A stretch of DNA of 64,000 bases from NCBI RefSeq assembly GCF_032452875.1, contig NW_026894315.1, forward strand, positions 1 through 64,000, given 5' to 3'. The number at the start of each line of letters is the position of its first letter. The stretch's first letter is position 1. The notes under the pieces are model-generated. The model worked only from the letters and a program-made list of their open reading frames with translations, ran no database searches and was not told where the DNA came from. Below, piece after piece: positions 52,127-63,556 of this stretch. The translations under genes and the position numbers were made by a program. Source of the stretch: Bos javanicus (Eukaryota; Chordata; Mammalia; Artiodactyla; Bovidae).

Positions 52127-54202
52127 ATGATCAGTGTATGATAGCAAACATGATCAGCGCATGATCAGTCACATGATCAGCGCCATTAAGTCACGTGATC
52201 ACTACATGATAGTCATGTGATCAGTCCATGCTCAGTCACGGTATCAGTGCATGATCAGCCACGTGATCAGTGCATGATCAGCCACGTGATCAGTGCATGA
52301 TCAGCCACGTGATCAGTGCATGATCAGTCACGTGATCAGTGCATGATCAGGCACGTGATCAGTGCATGATCAGCCACGTGATCAGTGCATGATAGCCACG
52401 TGATCAGTGCATGATCAGTCACCTGATGGGTGTATGATCAGTCACGTGACCAGTACATGGTAGCTACATGATCATTGCATGATCAGCCACGTGAGTAGTG
52501 CATGATAGCCACGTGATCAGTGCATGATCAGTCACGTGATCAGTGCATGATCAGTCATGTGATCAGTGCATGATCAGGCACGTGATCAGTGCATGATCAG
52601 CCACGTGATCAGTGCATGATAGCCACGTGATCAGTGCATGATCAGTCACGTGATCAGTGCATGATCAGCCACGTGATCAGTGCATGATAGCCACGTGATC
52701 AGTGCATGATCAGTCAGTGATCAGTGCATGATCAGTCACGTGATCAGTGCATGATAGCTACGTGATCAGTGCATGATCAGTCACGTGATCAGTGCATGAT
52801 CAGCCACGTGATCAGTGCATGATCAGCCACGTGATCAGTGCATGATCAATTACGTGATCAGTGCATGATCAGTCACGTGACCAGTACATGGTAGCTACGT
52901 GATCAGTGCATGATCAGCCACGTGATCAGTGCATGATAGCCACGTGATCAGTGCATGATCAGTCACGTGATCAGTGCATGATCAGTCACGTGATCAGTGC
53001 ATGATCAGTCACGTGATCAGTGCATGATCAGTCACGTGATCAGTGCATGATCAGTCACGTGATCAGTGCATGATAGCTACGTGATCAGTGCATGATCAGC
53101 CACGTGATCAGTGCATGATAGCCACGTGATCAGTGCATGATCAGTCACATGATCAGTGTATGATCATCCACGTGATCAGTGCATGATCAGTCATGTGATC
53201 AGTGCATGATATAGACGTGATCAGTGCATGATCAGTCACGTGATCAGTGCATGATCAGCCACGTGATCAGTGCATGATCAGCCACGTGATCAGTGCATGA
53301 TAGCCAGTGATCAGTGCATGATCAGTCACGTGATCAGTGCATGATCAGCACGTGATCAGTGCATGATAGCCACGTGATCAGTGCATGATCAGTCACGTGA
53401 TCAGTGCATGATCAGTCACGTGATCAGTGCATGATCAGCCACGTGATCAGTGCATGATCAGCCACGTGATCAGTGCATGATCAGTCACGTGATCAGTGCA
53501 TGATCAGTCACGTGATCAGTGCATGATCAGTCACGTGATCAGTGCATGATCAGCCACGTGATCAGTGCATGATAGCCACGTGATCAGTGCATGATCAGTC
53601 ACGTGATCAGTGCATGATCAGTCACGTGATCAGTGCATGATCAGCCACGTGATCAGTGCATGATCAGTCACGTGATCAGTGCATGATCAGTCACGTGATC
53701 AGTGCATGATCAGTCACGTGATCAGTGCATGATCAGTCACGTGACCAGTATATGGTAGCTACGTGATCATTGCATGATCAGCCACGTGATCAGTGCATGA
53801 TAGCCACGTGATCAGTGCATGATCAGTCACGTGATCAGTGCATGATCAGCCACGTGATCAGTGCATGATAGTCACGTGATCAGTGCATGATCAGCCACGT
53901 GATCAGTGCATGATCAGCCACGTGATCAGTGCATGATAGCCACGTGATCAGTGCATGATCAGTCACGTGATCAGTGCATGATCAGCCACGTGATCAGTGC
54001 ATGATCAGCCACGTGATCAGTGCATGATCAGTTACGTGAGCAGTGTATGATCAGCCACGTGATCAGTGCATGGTCAGACACGTGAACAGTGTATGATCAG
54101 CCACGTGATCAGTGCATGATATCCAAGTGATCAGTGCATGATCAGTCACGTGATCAGTGTATGATCAGCCACGTGAACAGTGCATGCTCAGTCACGTGAT
54201 CA

Positions 54203-54446
54203 GGGCCTGCTGAGCTGCGTGATTACTGTCTGCTCATCTGCTTGACAATTGCCAGCTGAGCTGCATGATTCCTGCCTGTCATCTGCTTGACAATTGCCAG
54301 CTGTGCTGCGTAATTCCTGCCTGCTCAGCTGCTTGATTATTGCCAGCTGAGCAGCATGATTCCTCACAGCTGAGTTCCATGATTATTGCCTGCTGACTGT
54401 TTGATTCGTGCCTACTCAGCTCTTTGTTTATTGCCTCCAGAGGCAC
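54203..54446. repeat. Module 39, long form
   Basis: 244 bp. CTCACAGCTGAG replaces CTCACACCTGAG, which changes one residue of the antisense frame. Confidence 0.88.
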
Positions 54447-55156
54447 ATGATCAGTGTATGATAGCAAACATGATCAGTGCATGATCAGTCACATGATCAG
54501 CGCCATTAAGTCACGTGATCACTACATGATAGTCATGTGATCAGTCCATGCTCAGTCACGGTATCAGTGCATGATCAGCCACGTGATCAGTGCATGATCA
54601 GCCACGTGATCAGTGCATGATCAGCCACGTGATCAGTGCATGATCATCCACGTGATCAGTGCATGATAGCACGTGATCAGTGCATGATCAGTCACGTGAT
54701 CAGTGCATGATCAGTCACGTGATCAGTGCATGATCAGCCACGTGATCAGTGCATGATAGCCACGTGATCAGTGCATGATCAGTCACGTGATCAGTGCATG
54801 ATCAGTCACGTGACCAGTACATGGTAGCTACGTGATCAGTGCATGATCAGCCACGTGATCAGTGCATGATAGCCACGTGATCAGTGCATGATCAGTCACG
54901 TGATCAGTGCATGATCAGTCACGTGATCAGTGCATGATCAGCCACGTGATCAGTGCATGATAGCCACGTGATCAGTGCATGATCAGTTACGTGATCAGTG
55001 CATGATCAGCCACGTGATCAGTGCATGATCAGACACGTGATCAGTGTATGATCAGCCACGTGATCAGTGCATGATATCCACGTGATCAGTGCATGATCAT
55101 CACGTGATCAGTGTATGATCAGCCACGTGAACAGTGCATGCTCAGTCACGTGATCA

Positions 55157-55400
55157 GGGCCTGCTGAGCTGCGTGATTACTGTCTGCTCATCTGCTTGAC
55201 AATTGCCAGCTGAGCTGCATGATTCCTGCCTGTCATCTGCTTGACAATTGCCAGCTGTGCTGCGTAATTCCTGCCTGCTCAGCTGCTTGATTATTGCCAG
55301 CTGAGCAGCATGATTCCTCACACCTGAGTTCCATGATTATTGCCTGCTGACTGTTTGATTCGTGCCTACTCAGCTCTTTGTTTATTGCCTCCAGAGGCAC
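55157..55400. repeat. Module 40, long form
   Basis: 244 bp, consensus. GAGCTGCATGATTCC occurs in the first sub-repeat. Confidence 0.88.
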
Positions 55401-57107
55401 ATGATCAGTGTATGATAGCAAACATGATCAGCGCATGATCAGTCACATGATCAGTGCCATTAAGTCACGTGATCACTACATGATAGTCATGTGATCAGTC
55501 CATGCTCAGTCACGGTATCAGTGCATGATCAGCCACGTGATCAGTGCATGATCAGCCACGTGATCAGTGCATGATCAGCCACGTGATCAGTGCATGATCA
55601 GTCACGTGATCAGTGCATGATCAGGCACGTGATCAGTGCATGATCAGCCACGTGATCAGTGCATGATAGCCACGTGATCAGTGCATGATCAGTCACGTGA
55701 TCAGTGCATGATCAGTCACGTGACCAGTACATGGTAGCTACGTGATCATTGCATGATCAGCCACGTGAGCAGTGCATGATAGCCACGTGATCAGTGCATG
55801 ATCAGTCACGTGATCAGTGCATGATCAGCCACGTGATCAGTGCATGAGGCACGTGATCAGTGCATGATCAGTCACGTGATCAGTGCATGATCAGTCACGT
55901 GATCAGTGCATGATCAGCCACGTGATCAGTGCATGATAGCCACGTGATCAGTGCATGATCAGTCACGTGATCAGTGCATGATCAGCCACGTGATCAGTGC
56001 ATGATAGCCACGTGATCAGTGCATGATCAGTCACGTGATCAGTGCATGATCAGCCACGTGATCAGTGCATGATCATCACGTGATCAGTGCATGATCAGCC
56101 ACGTGATCAGTGCATGATAGCCACGTGATCAGTGCATGATCAGTCACGTGATCAGTGCATGATCAGTCACGTGATCAGTGCATGATCAGCCACGTGATCA
56201 GTGCATGATCAGTCATGTGATCAGTGCATGATAGCCACGTGATCAGTGCATGATCAGTCACGTGATCAGTGCATGATCAGCCACGTGATCAGTGCATGAT
56301 AGCCACGTGATCAGTGCATGATCAGTCACGTGATCAGTGCATGATCAGTCACGTGATCAGTGCATGATCAGCCACGTGATCAGTGCATGATCAGTCACGT
56401 GATCAGTGCATGATCAGCCACGTGATCAGTGCATGATCAGTCACGTGATCAGTGCATGATCAGCCACGTGATCAGTGCATGATAGCCACGTGATCAGTGC
56501 ATGATCAGTCACGTGATCAGTGCATGATCAGTCACGTGATCAGTGCATGATCATTACGTGATCAGTGCATGATCAGTCACGTGACCAGTACATGGTAGCT
56601 ACGTGATCAGTGCATGATCAGCCACGTGATCAGTGCATGATAGCCACGTGATCAGTGCATGATCAGTCACGTGATCAGTGCATGATCAGCCACGTGATCA
56701 GTGCATGATCAGTCACGTGATCAGTGCATGATCAGCCACGTGATCAGTGCATGATCAGTCATGTGTCAGTGCATGATAGCCCGTGATCAGTGCATGATCA
56801 GTCCGTGATCAGTGCATGATCAGCCACGTGATCAGTGCATGATAGCCACGTGATCAGTGCATGATCAGCCACGTGATCAGTGCATGATCAGCCACGTGAT
56901 CAGTGCATGATCAGCCACGTGATCAGTGCATGATCAGTCACGTGATAGTGTATGATCAGCCACGTGATCAGTGCATGGTCAGACACGTGAACAGTGTATG
57001 ATCAGCCACGTGATCAGTGCATGATATCCAAGTGATCAGTGCATGATCAATCACGTGATCAGTGTATGATCAGCCACGTGAACAGTGCATGCTCAGTCAC
57101 GTGATCT

Positions 57108-57351
57108 GGGCCTGCTGAGCTGCGTGATTACTGTCTGCTCATCTGCTTGACAATTGCCAGCTGAGCTGCACGATTCCTGCCTGTCATCTGCTTGACAATT
57201 GCCAGCTGTGCTGCGTAATTCCTGCCTGCTCAGCTGCTTGATTATTGCCAGCTGAGCAGCATGATTCCTCACACCTGAGTTCCATGATTATTGCCTGCTG
57301 ACTGTTTGATTCGTGCCTACTCAGCTCTTTGTTTATTGCCTCCAGAGGCAC
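57108..57351. repeat. Module 41, long form
   Basis: 244 bp, consensus, entering after GATCT. This is the last copy with the open antisense frame. Confidence 0.88.
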
Positions 57352-59126
57352 ATGATCAGTGTATGATAGCAAACATGATCAGCGCATGATCAGTCACATG
57401 ATCAGCGCCATTAAGTCACGTGATCACTACATGATAGTCATGTGATCAGTCCATGCTCAGTCACGGTATCAGTGCATGATCAGCCACGTGATCAGTGCAT
57501 GATCTGTCACATGATTAGTGTATGATCATCCACGTGATCAGTGCATGGGCAGTCATGTGATCAGTGCATGATATAGACGTGATCAGTGCATGATCAGTCT
57601 CGTGATCAGTGCATGATAGCCACGTGATCAGTGCATGATCAGTCACCTGATGGGTGTATGATCATTCACGTGACCTGTACATGGTAGCTACATGATCATT
57701 GCATGATCAGCCACGTGAGTAGTGCATGATAGCCACGTGATCACTGCATGATCAGTCACGTGATCAGTGCATGATCAGTCATGTGACCAGTACATGGTAG
57801 CTGCGTGATCATTGCATGATCAGCCACGTGAGCAGTGCATGATAGCCACGTGATCAGTGCATGATCAGTCACGTGATCAGTGCATGATCAGTCACGTGAT
57901 CAGTGCATGATAGCCACGTGATCAGTGCATGATCAGCCACGTGATCAGTGCATGATAGCCACGTGATCAGTGCATGATCAGTCACGTGATCAGTGCATGA
58001 TCAGTCACGTGATCAGTGCATGATCAGTTACGTGATCAGTGCATGATCAGTCACGTGATCAGTGCATGGTAGCTACGTGATCAGTGCATGATCAGCCACG
58101 TGATCAGTGCATGATAGCCACGTGATCAGTGCATGATCAGTCACGTGATCAGTGCATGATCAGCCACGTGATCAGTGCATGATGCCACGTGATCAGTGCA
58201 TGATCAGTCACGTGATCAGTGCATGATCAGCCACGTGATCAGTGCATGATCAGCCACGTGATCAGTGCATGATAGCCACGTGATCAGTGCATGATCAGTC
58301 ACGTGATCAGTGCATGATCAGCCACGTGATCAGTGCATGATCAGCCACGTGATCAGTGCATGATCAGTCACGTGATCAGTGCATGATCAGCCACGTGATC
58401 AGTGCATGATCAGCCACGTGATCAGTGCATGATCAGCCACGTGATCAGTGCATGATCAGCCACGTGATCAGTGCATGATCAGTCACGTGATCAGTGCATG
58501 ATCAGTCACGTGATCAGTGCATGATCAGCCACGTGATCAGTGCATGATAGCCACGTGATCAGTGCATGATCAGTCACGTGATCAGTGCATGATCAGCCAC
58601 GTGATCAGTGCATGATCAGTCACGTGATCAGTGCATGATCAGCCACGTGATCAGTGCATGATAGCCACGTGATCAGTGCATGATCAGTCACGTGATCAGT
58701 GCATGATCAGTCACGTGATCAGTGCATGATCAGCCACGTGATCAGTGCATGATAGCCACGTGATCAGTGCATGATCAGTCACGTGATCAGTGCATGATCA
58801 GCCACGTGATCAGTGCATGATCAGTCATGTATCAGTGCATGATAGCCCATGATCAGTGCATGATCAGTCCCGTGATCAGTGCATGATCAGCCACGTGATC
58901 AGTGCATGATAGCCACGTGATCAGTGCATGATCAGTCACGTGATCAGTGCATGATCAGCCACGTGATCAGTGCATGATAGCCACGTGATCAGTGCATGAC
59001 ATCACGTGATCAGTGCATGATCAGTCACGTGATCAGTGCATGATAGCCACGTGATCAGTGCATGATCAGTCACGTGATCAGTGTATGATCAGCCACGTGA
59101 ACAGTGCATGCTCAGTCACGTGATCA

Positions 59127-59366
59127 GGGCCTGCTGAGCTGCGTGATTACTGTCTGCTCATCTGCTTGACAATTGCCAGCTGAGCTGCATGATTCCTGCC
59201 TGTCATCTGCTTGACAATTGCCACCTGTGCTGCGTAATTCCTGCCTGCTCAGCTACTTGATTATTGCCAGCTGAGCAGCATGATTTCTCAGAGCTGAGTT
59301 CCATGATTATAGCCTGCTGACTGTTTCGTGCCTACTCAGCTCTATGTTCATTGCCTCCAGAGGCAC
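59127..59366. repeat. Module 42, short form
   Basis: 240 bp. GCCACCTGTG, CAGCTACTTG and CTATGTTCATTGCC are present. Confidence 0.88.
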
Positions 59367-59765
59367 ATGATCAGTGTATGACACCAAACATGATCAGTGC
59401 ATGATCAGTCACATGATCAGTGCATGATAAGCCACGTGATCAGTGCATGATCAGTCACGTGATCAGTGCATGATCAGTCACGTGATCAGTGCATGGTAGC
59501 CACGTGATCAGTGCATGATCAGCCACGTGATCAGTGCATGATAGCCACGTGATCAGTGCATGATCAGTCACGTGATCAGTGCATGATAGCCACGTGATCA
59601 GTGCATGATCAGCCACGTGATCAGTGCATGATCAGTCACGTGATCAGTGCATGGTAGCTACGTGATCAGTGCATGATCAGCCACGTGATCAGTGCATGAT
59701 AGCCACGTGATCAGTGCATGATCAGCCACGTGATCAGTGCATGATCAGTCACGTGAACAGTGCAT

Positions 59766-60214
59766 GATCATTTACGTGATCAGTGCATGATCAGTCACGT
59801 GACCAGTATATGGTAGCTTCGTGATCATTCCATGACGAGCCACGTGAGCAGTGCATGATAGCCACGTGATGTGTGCATGATGAGTTACGTGAGCAGAGTA
59901 TGATCAGCCACGTGATCAGTGCATGAGTGCCACGTGATCAGTGCATGATATGTCACGTGACAGGTGTGTGATCAGCCACGTGAACAGTGCATGTTCAGCC
60001 ACGTGATCAGTGCATGATAGCCACGTGATCAGTGCATGATCAGTTACGTGAGCAGTGTATGATCAGCCACGTGATCAGTGCATGGTCAGACACGTGAACA
60101 GTGTATGATCAGCCACGTGATCAGTGCATGATATCCAAGTGATCAGTGCATGATCAATCACGTGATCAGTGTATGATCAGCCACGTGAACAGTGCATGCT
60201 CAGTCACGTGATCA
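59766..60214. repeat. Leader block
   Basis: This 449-bp leader has the standard marker order and is nearly identical to 62,868-63,316. Confidence 0.82.
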
Positions 60215-60454
60215 GGGCCTGCTGAGCTGCGTGATTACTGTCTGCTCATCTGCTTGACAATTGCCAGCTGAGCTGCACGATTCCTGCCTGTCATCTGCTT
60301 GACAATTGCCAGCTGTGCTGCGTAATTCCTGCCTGCTCAGCTGCTTGATTATTGCCAGCTGAGCAGCATGATTCCTCACAGCTGAGTTCCATGATTATTG
60401 CCTGCTGACTGTTTCGTGCCTACTCAGCTCTTTGTTTATTGCCTCCAGAGGCAC
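60215..60454. repeat. Module 43, mosaic
   Basis: 240 bp. It combines long-form CTTTGTTTATTGCC and GATAGCAAAC with the short GTTTCGTGCC spacer and a short-form GATAAGCCACG trailer. Confidence 0.88.
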
Positions 60455-61369
60455 ATGATCAGTGTATGATAGCAAACATGATCAGTGCATGATCAGTCAC
60501 ATGATCAGTGCATGATAAGCCACGTGATCAGTGCATGATCAGTCACGTGATCAGTGCATGATCAGTCACGTGATCAGTGCATGATAGCCACGTGATCAGT
60601 GCATGATCAGCCACGTGATCAGTGCATGATAGCCACGTGATCAGTGCATGATCAGTCACGTGATCAGTGCATGATAGCCACGTGATCAGTGCATGATCAG
60701 TCACGTGATCAGTGCATGATCAGCCACGTGATCAGTGCATGATCAGCCACGTGATCAGTGCATGATCAGTCACGTGATCAGTGCATGATCAGTCACGTGA
60801 TCAGTGCATGATCAGCCACGTGATCAGTGCATGATGAGCCACGTGATCAGTGCATGATCAGTCACGTGATCAGTGCATGATCAGTCACGTGACCAGTACA
60901 TGGTAGCTACGTGATCATGCATGATCAGCCACGTGAGCAGTGCATGATAGCCACGTGATCAGTGCATGATCAGTCACGTGATCAGTGCATGATCAGTCAC
61001 GTGATCAGTGCATGATCAGCCACGTGATCAGTGCATGATCAGTCACGTGATCAGTATATGGTAGCCGTGATCATTGCATGACAGCCACGTGATCAGTGCA
61101 TGATCAGCCACGTGATCAGTGCATGATCAGTCACGTGATCAGTGCATGATCAGCCACGTGATCAGTGCATGATCAGTCACGTGATCAGTGCATGATCAGC
61201 CACGTGATCAGTGCATGATCAGCCACGTGATCAGTGCATGACAGTTACGTGATCAGTGCATGATCAGTCACGTGATCAGTGCATGATAGCCACGTGATCA
61301 GTGCATGATCAGTCACGTGATCAGTGTATGATCAGCCACGTGAACAGTGCATGCTCAGTCACGTGATCA

Positions 61370-61609
61370 GGGCCTGCTGAGCTGCGTGATTACTGTCTGC
61401 TCATCTGCTTGACAATTGCCAGCTGAGCTGCACGATTCCTGCCTGTCATCTGCTTGACAATTGCCAGCTGTGCTGCGTAATTCCTGCCTGCTCATCTGCT
61501 TGATTATTGCCAGCTGAGCAGCATGATTTCTCAGAGCTGAGTTCCATGATTATAGCCTGCTGACTGTTTCGTGCCTACTCAGCTCTATGTTTATTGCCTC
61601 CAGAGGCAC
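61370..61609. repeat. Module 44, short form
   Basis: 240 bp. It mixes CTCATCTGCTTG with CTATGTTTATTGCC. Confidence 0.88.
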
Positions 61610-62229
61610 ATGATCAGTGTATGACACCAAACATGATCAGCACATGATCAGTCACATGATCAGTGCATGATAAGCCACGTGATCAGTGCATGATCAATCA
61701 CGTGATCAGTGCATGATCAGTCACGTGATCAGTGCATGGTAGCTGCGTGATCAGTGCATGATCAGCCACGTGATCAGTGCATGATATCCACGTGATCAGT
61801 GCATGATCAGCCACGTGATCAGTGCATGATCAGTCACGTGATCAGTGCATGATCATTCACGTGATCAGTGCATGATCAGTCACGTGACCAGTATATGGTA
61901 GCTACATGATCATTGCATGACAGCCACGTGAGCAGTGCATGATAGCCACGTGATGTGTGCATGATCAGTTACGTGATCAGTGTATGATCAGCCACGTGAT
62001 CAGTGCATGAGTGCCACGTGATCAGTGCATGATAGTCACGTGATCAGTGCATGATCAGCCACGTGATCAGTGCATGATCAGCCACGTGATCAGTGCATGA
62101 TAGCCACGTGATCAGTGCATGATCAGTCACGTGATCAGTGCATGATCAGCCACGTGATCAGTGCATGATCAGTCACGTGATCAGTGTATGATCAGCCACG
62201 TGATCAGTGCATGATCAGTCACGTGATCA

Positions 62230-62468
62230 GGGCCTGCTGAGCTGCGTGATTACTGTCTGCTCATCTGCTTGACAATTGCCAGCTGAGCTGCATGATCCTG
62301 CCTGTCATCTGCTTGACAATTGCCAGCTGTGCTGCGTAATTCCTGCCTGCTCAGCTGCTTGATTATTGCCAGCTGAGCAGCATGATTTCTCAGAGCTGAG
62401 TTCCATGATTATAGCCTGCTGACTGTTTCTTGCCTACTCAGCTCTATGTTCATTGCCTCCAGAGGCAC
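62230..62468. repeat. Module 45, short form
   Basis: 239 bp. GCATGATCCTGCC has lost one base. The preceding unit is plain (GATCAGTGCATGATCAG) instead of the usual GAACAGTGCATGCTCAG. Confidence 0.88.
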
Positions 62469-62867
62469 ATGATCAGTGTATGACACCAAACATGATCAGT
62501 GCATGATCAGTCACATGATCAGTGCATGATAAGCCACGTGATCAGTGCATGATCAGTCACGTGATCAGTGCATGATCAGTCACGTGATCAGTGCATGGTA
62601 GCCACGTGATCAGTGCATGATCAGCCACGTGATCAGTGCATGATAGCCACGTGATCAGTGCATGATCAGTCACGTGATCAGTGCATGATAGCCACGTGAT
62701 CAGTGCATGATCAGCCACGTGATCAGTGCATGATCAGTCACGTGATCAGTGCATGGTAGCTACGTGATCATTGCATGATCAGCCACGTGATCAGTGCATG
62801 ATAGCCACGTGATCAGTGCATGATCAGCCACGTGATCAGTGCATTATCAGTCACGTGAACAGTGCAT

Positions 62868-63316
62868 GATCATTTACGTGATCTGTGCATGATCAGTCAC
62901 GTGACCAGTATATGGTAGCTTCGTGATCATTCCATGACGAACCACGTGAGCAGTGCATGATAGCCACGTGATGTGTGCATGATGAGTTACGTGAGCAGAG
63001 TATGATCAGCCACGTGATCAGTGCATGAGTGCCACGTGATCAGTGCATGATATGTCACGTGACAGGTGTGTGATCAGCCACGTGAACAGTGCATGTTCAG
63101 CCACGTGATCAGTGCATGATAGCCACGTGATCAGTGCATGATCAGTTACGTGAGCAGTGTATGATCAGCCACGTGATCAGTGCATGGTCAGACACGTGAA
63201 CAGTGTATGATCAGCCACGTGATCAGTGCATGATATCCAAGTGATCAGTGCATGATCAATCACGTGATCAGTGTATGATCAGCCACGTGAACAGTGCATG
63301 CTCAGTCACGTGATCA
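62868..63316. repeat. Leader block
   Basis: This 449-bp leader differs from the one 3.1 kb upstream mainly in GATCTGTGC versus GATCAGTGC and GACGAACCACG versus GACGAGCCACG. Confidence 0.82.
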
Positions 63317-63556
63317 GGGCCTGCTGAGCTGCGTGATTACTGTCTGCTCATCTGCTTGACAATTGCCAGCTGAGCTGCACGATTCCTGCCTGTCATCTGC
63401 TTGACAATTGCCAGCTGTGCTGCGTAATTCCTGCCTGCTCAGCTGCTTGATTATTGCCAGCTGAGCAGCATGATTCCTCACAGCTGAGTTCCATGATTAT
63501 TGCCTGCTGACTGTTTCGTGCCTACTCAGCTCTTTGTTTATTGCCTCCAGAGGCAC
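63317..63556. repeat. Module 46, mosaic
   Basis: 240 bp. It appears identical to module 43. The trailer is contracted (GATCAGCATGATC). Confidence 0.88.
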
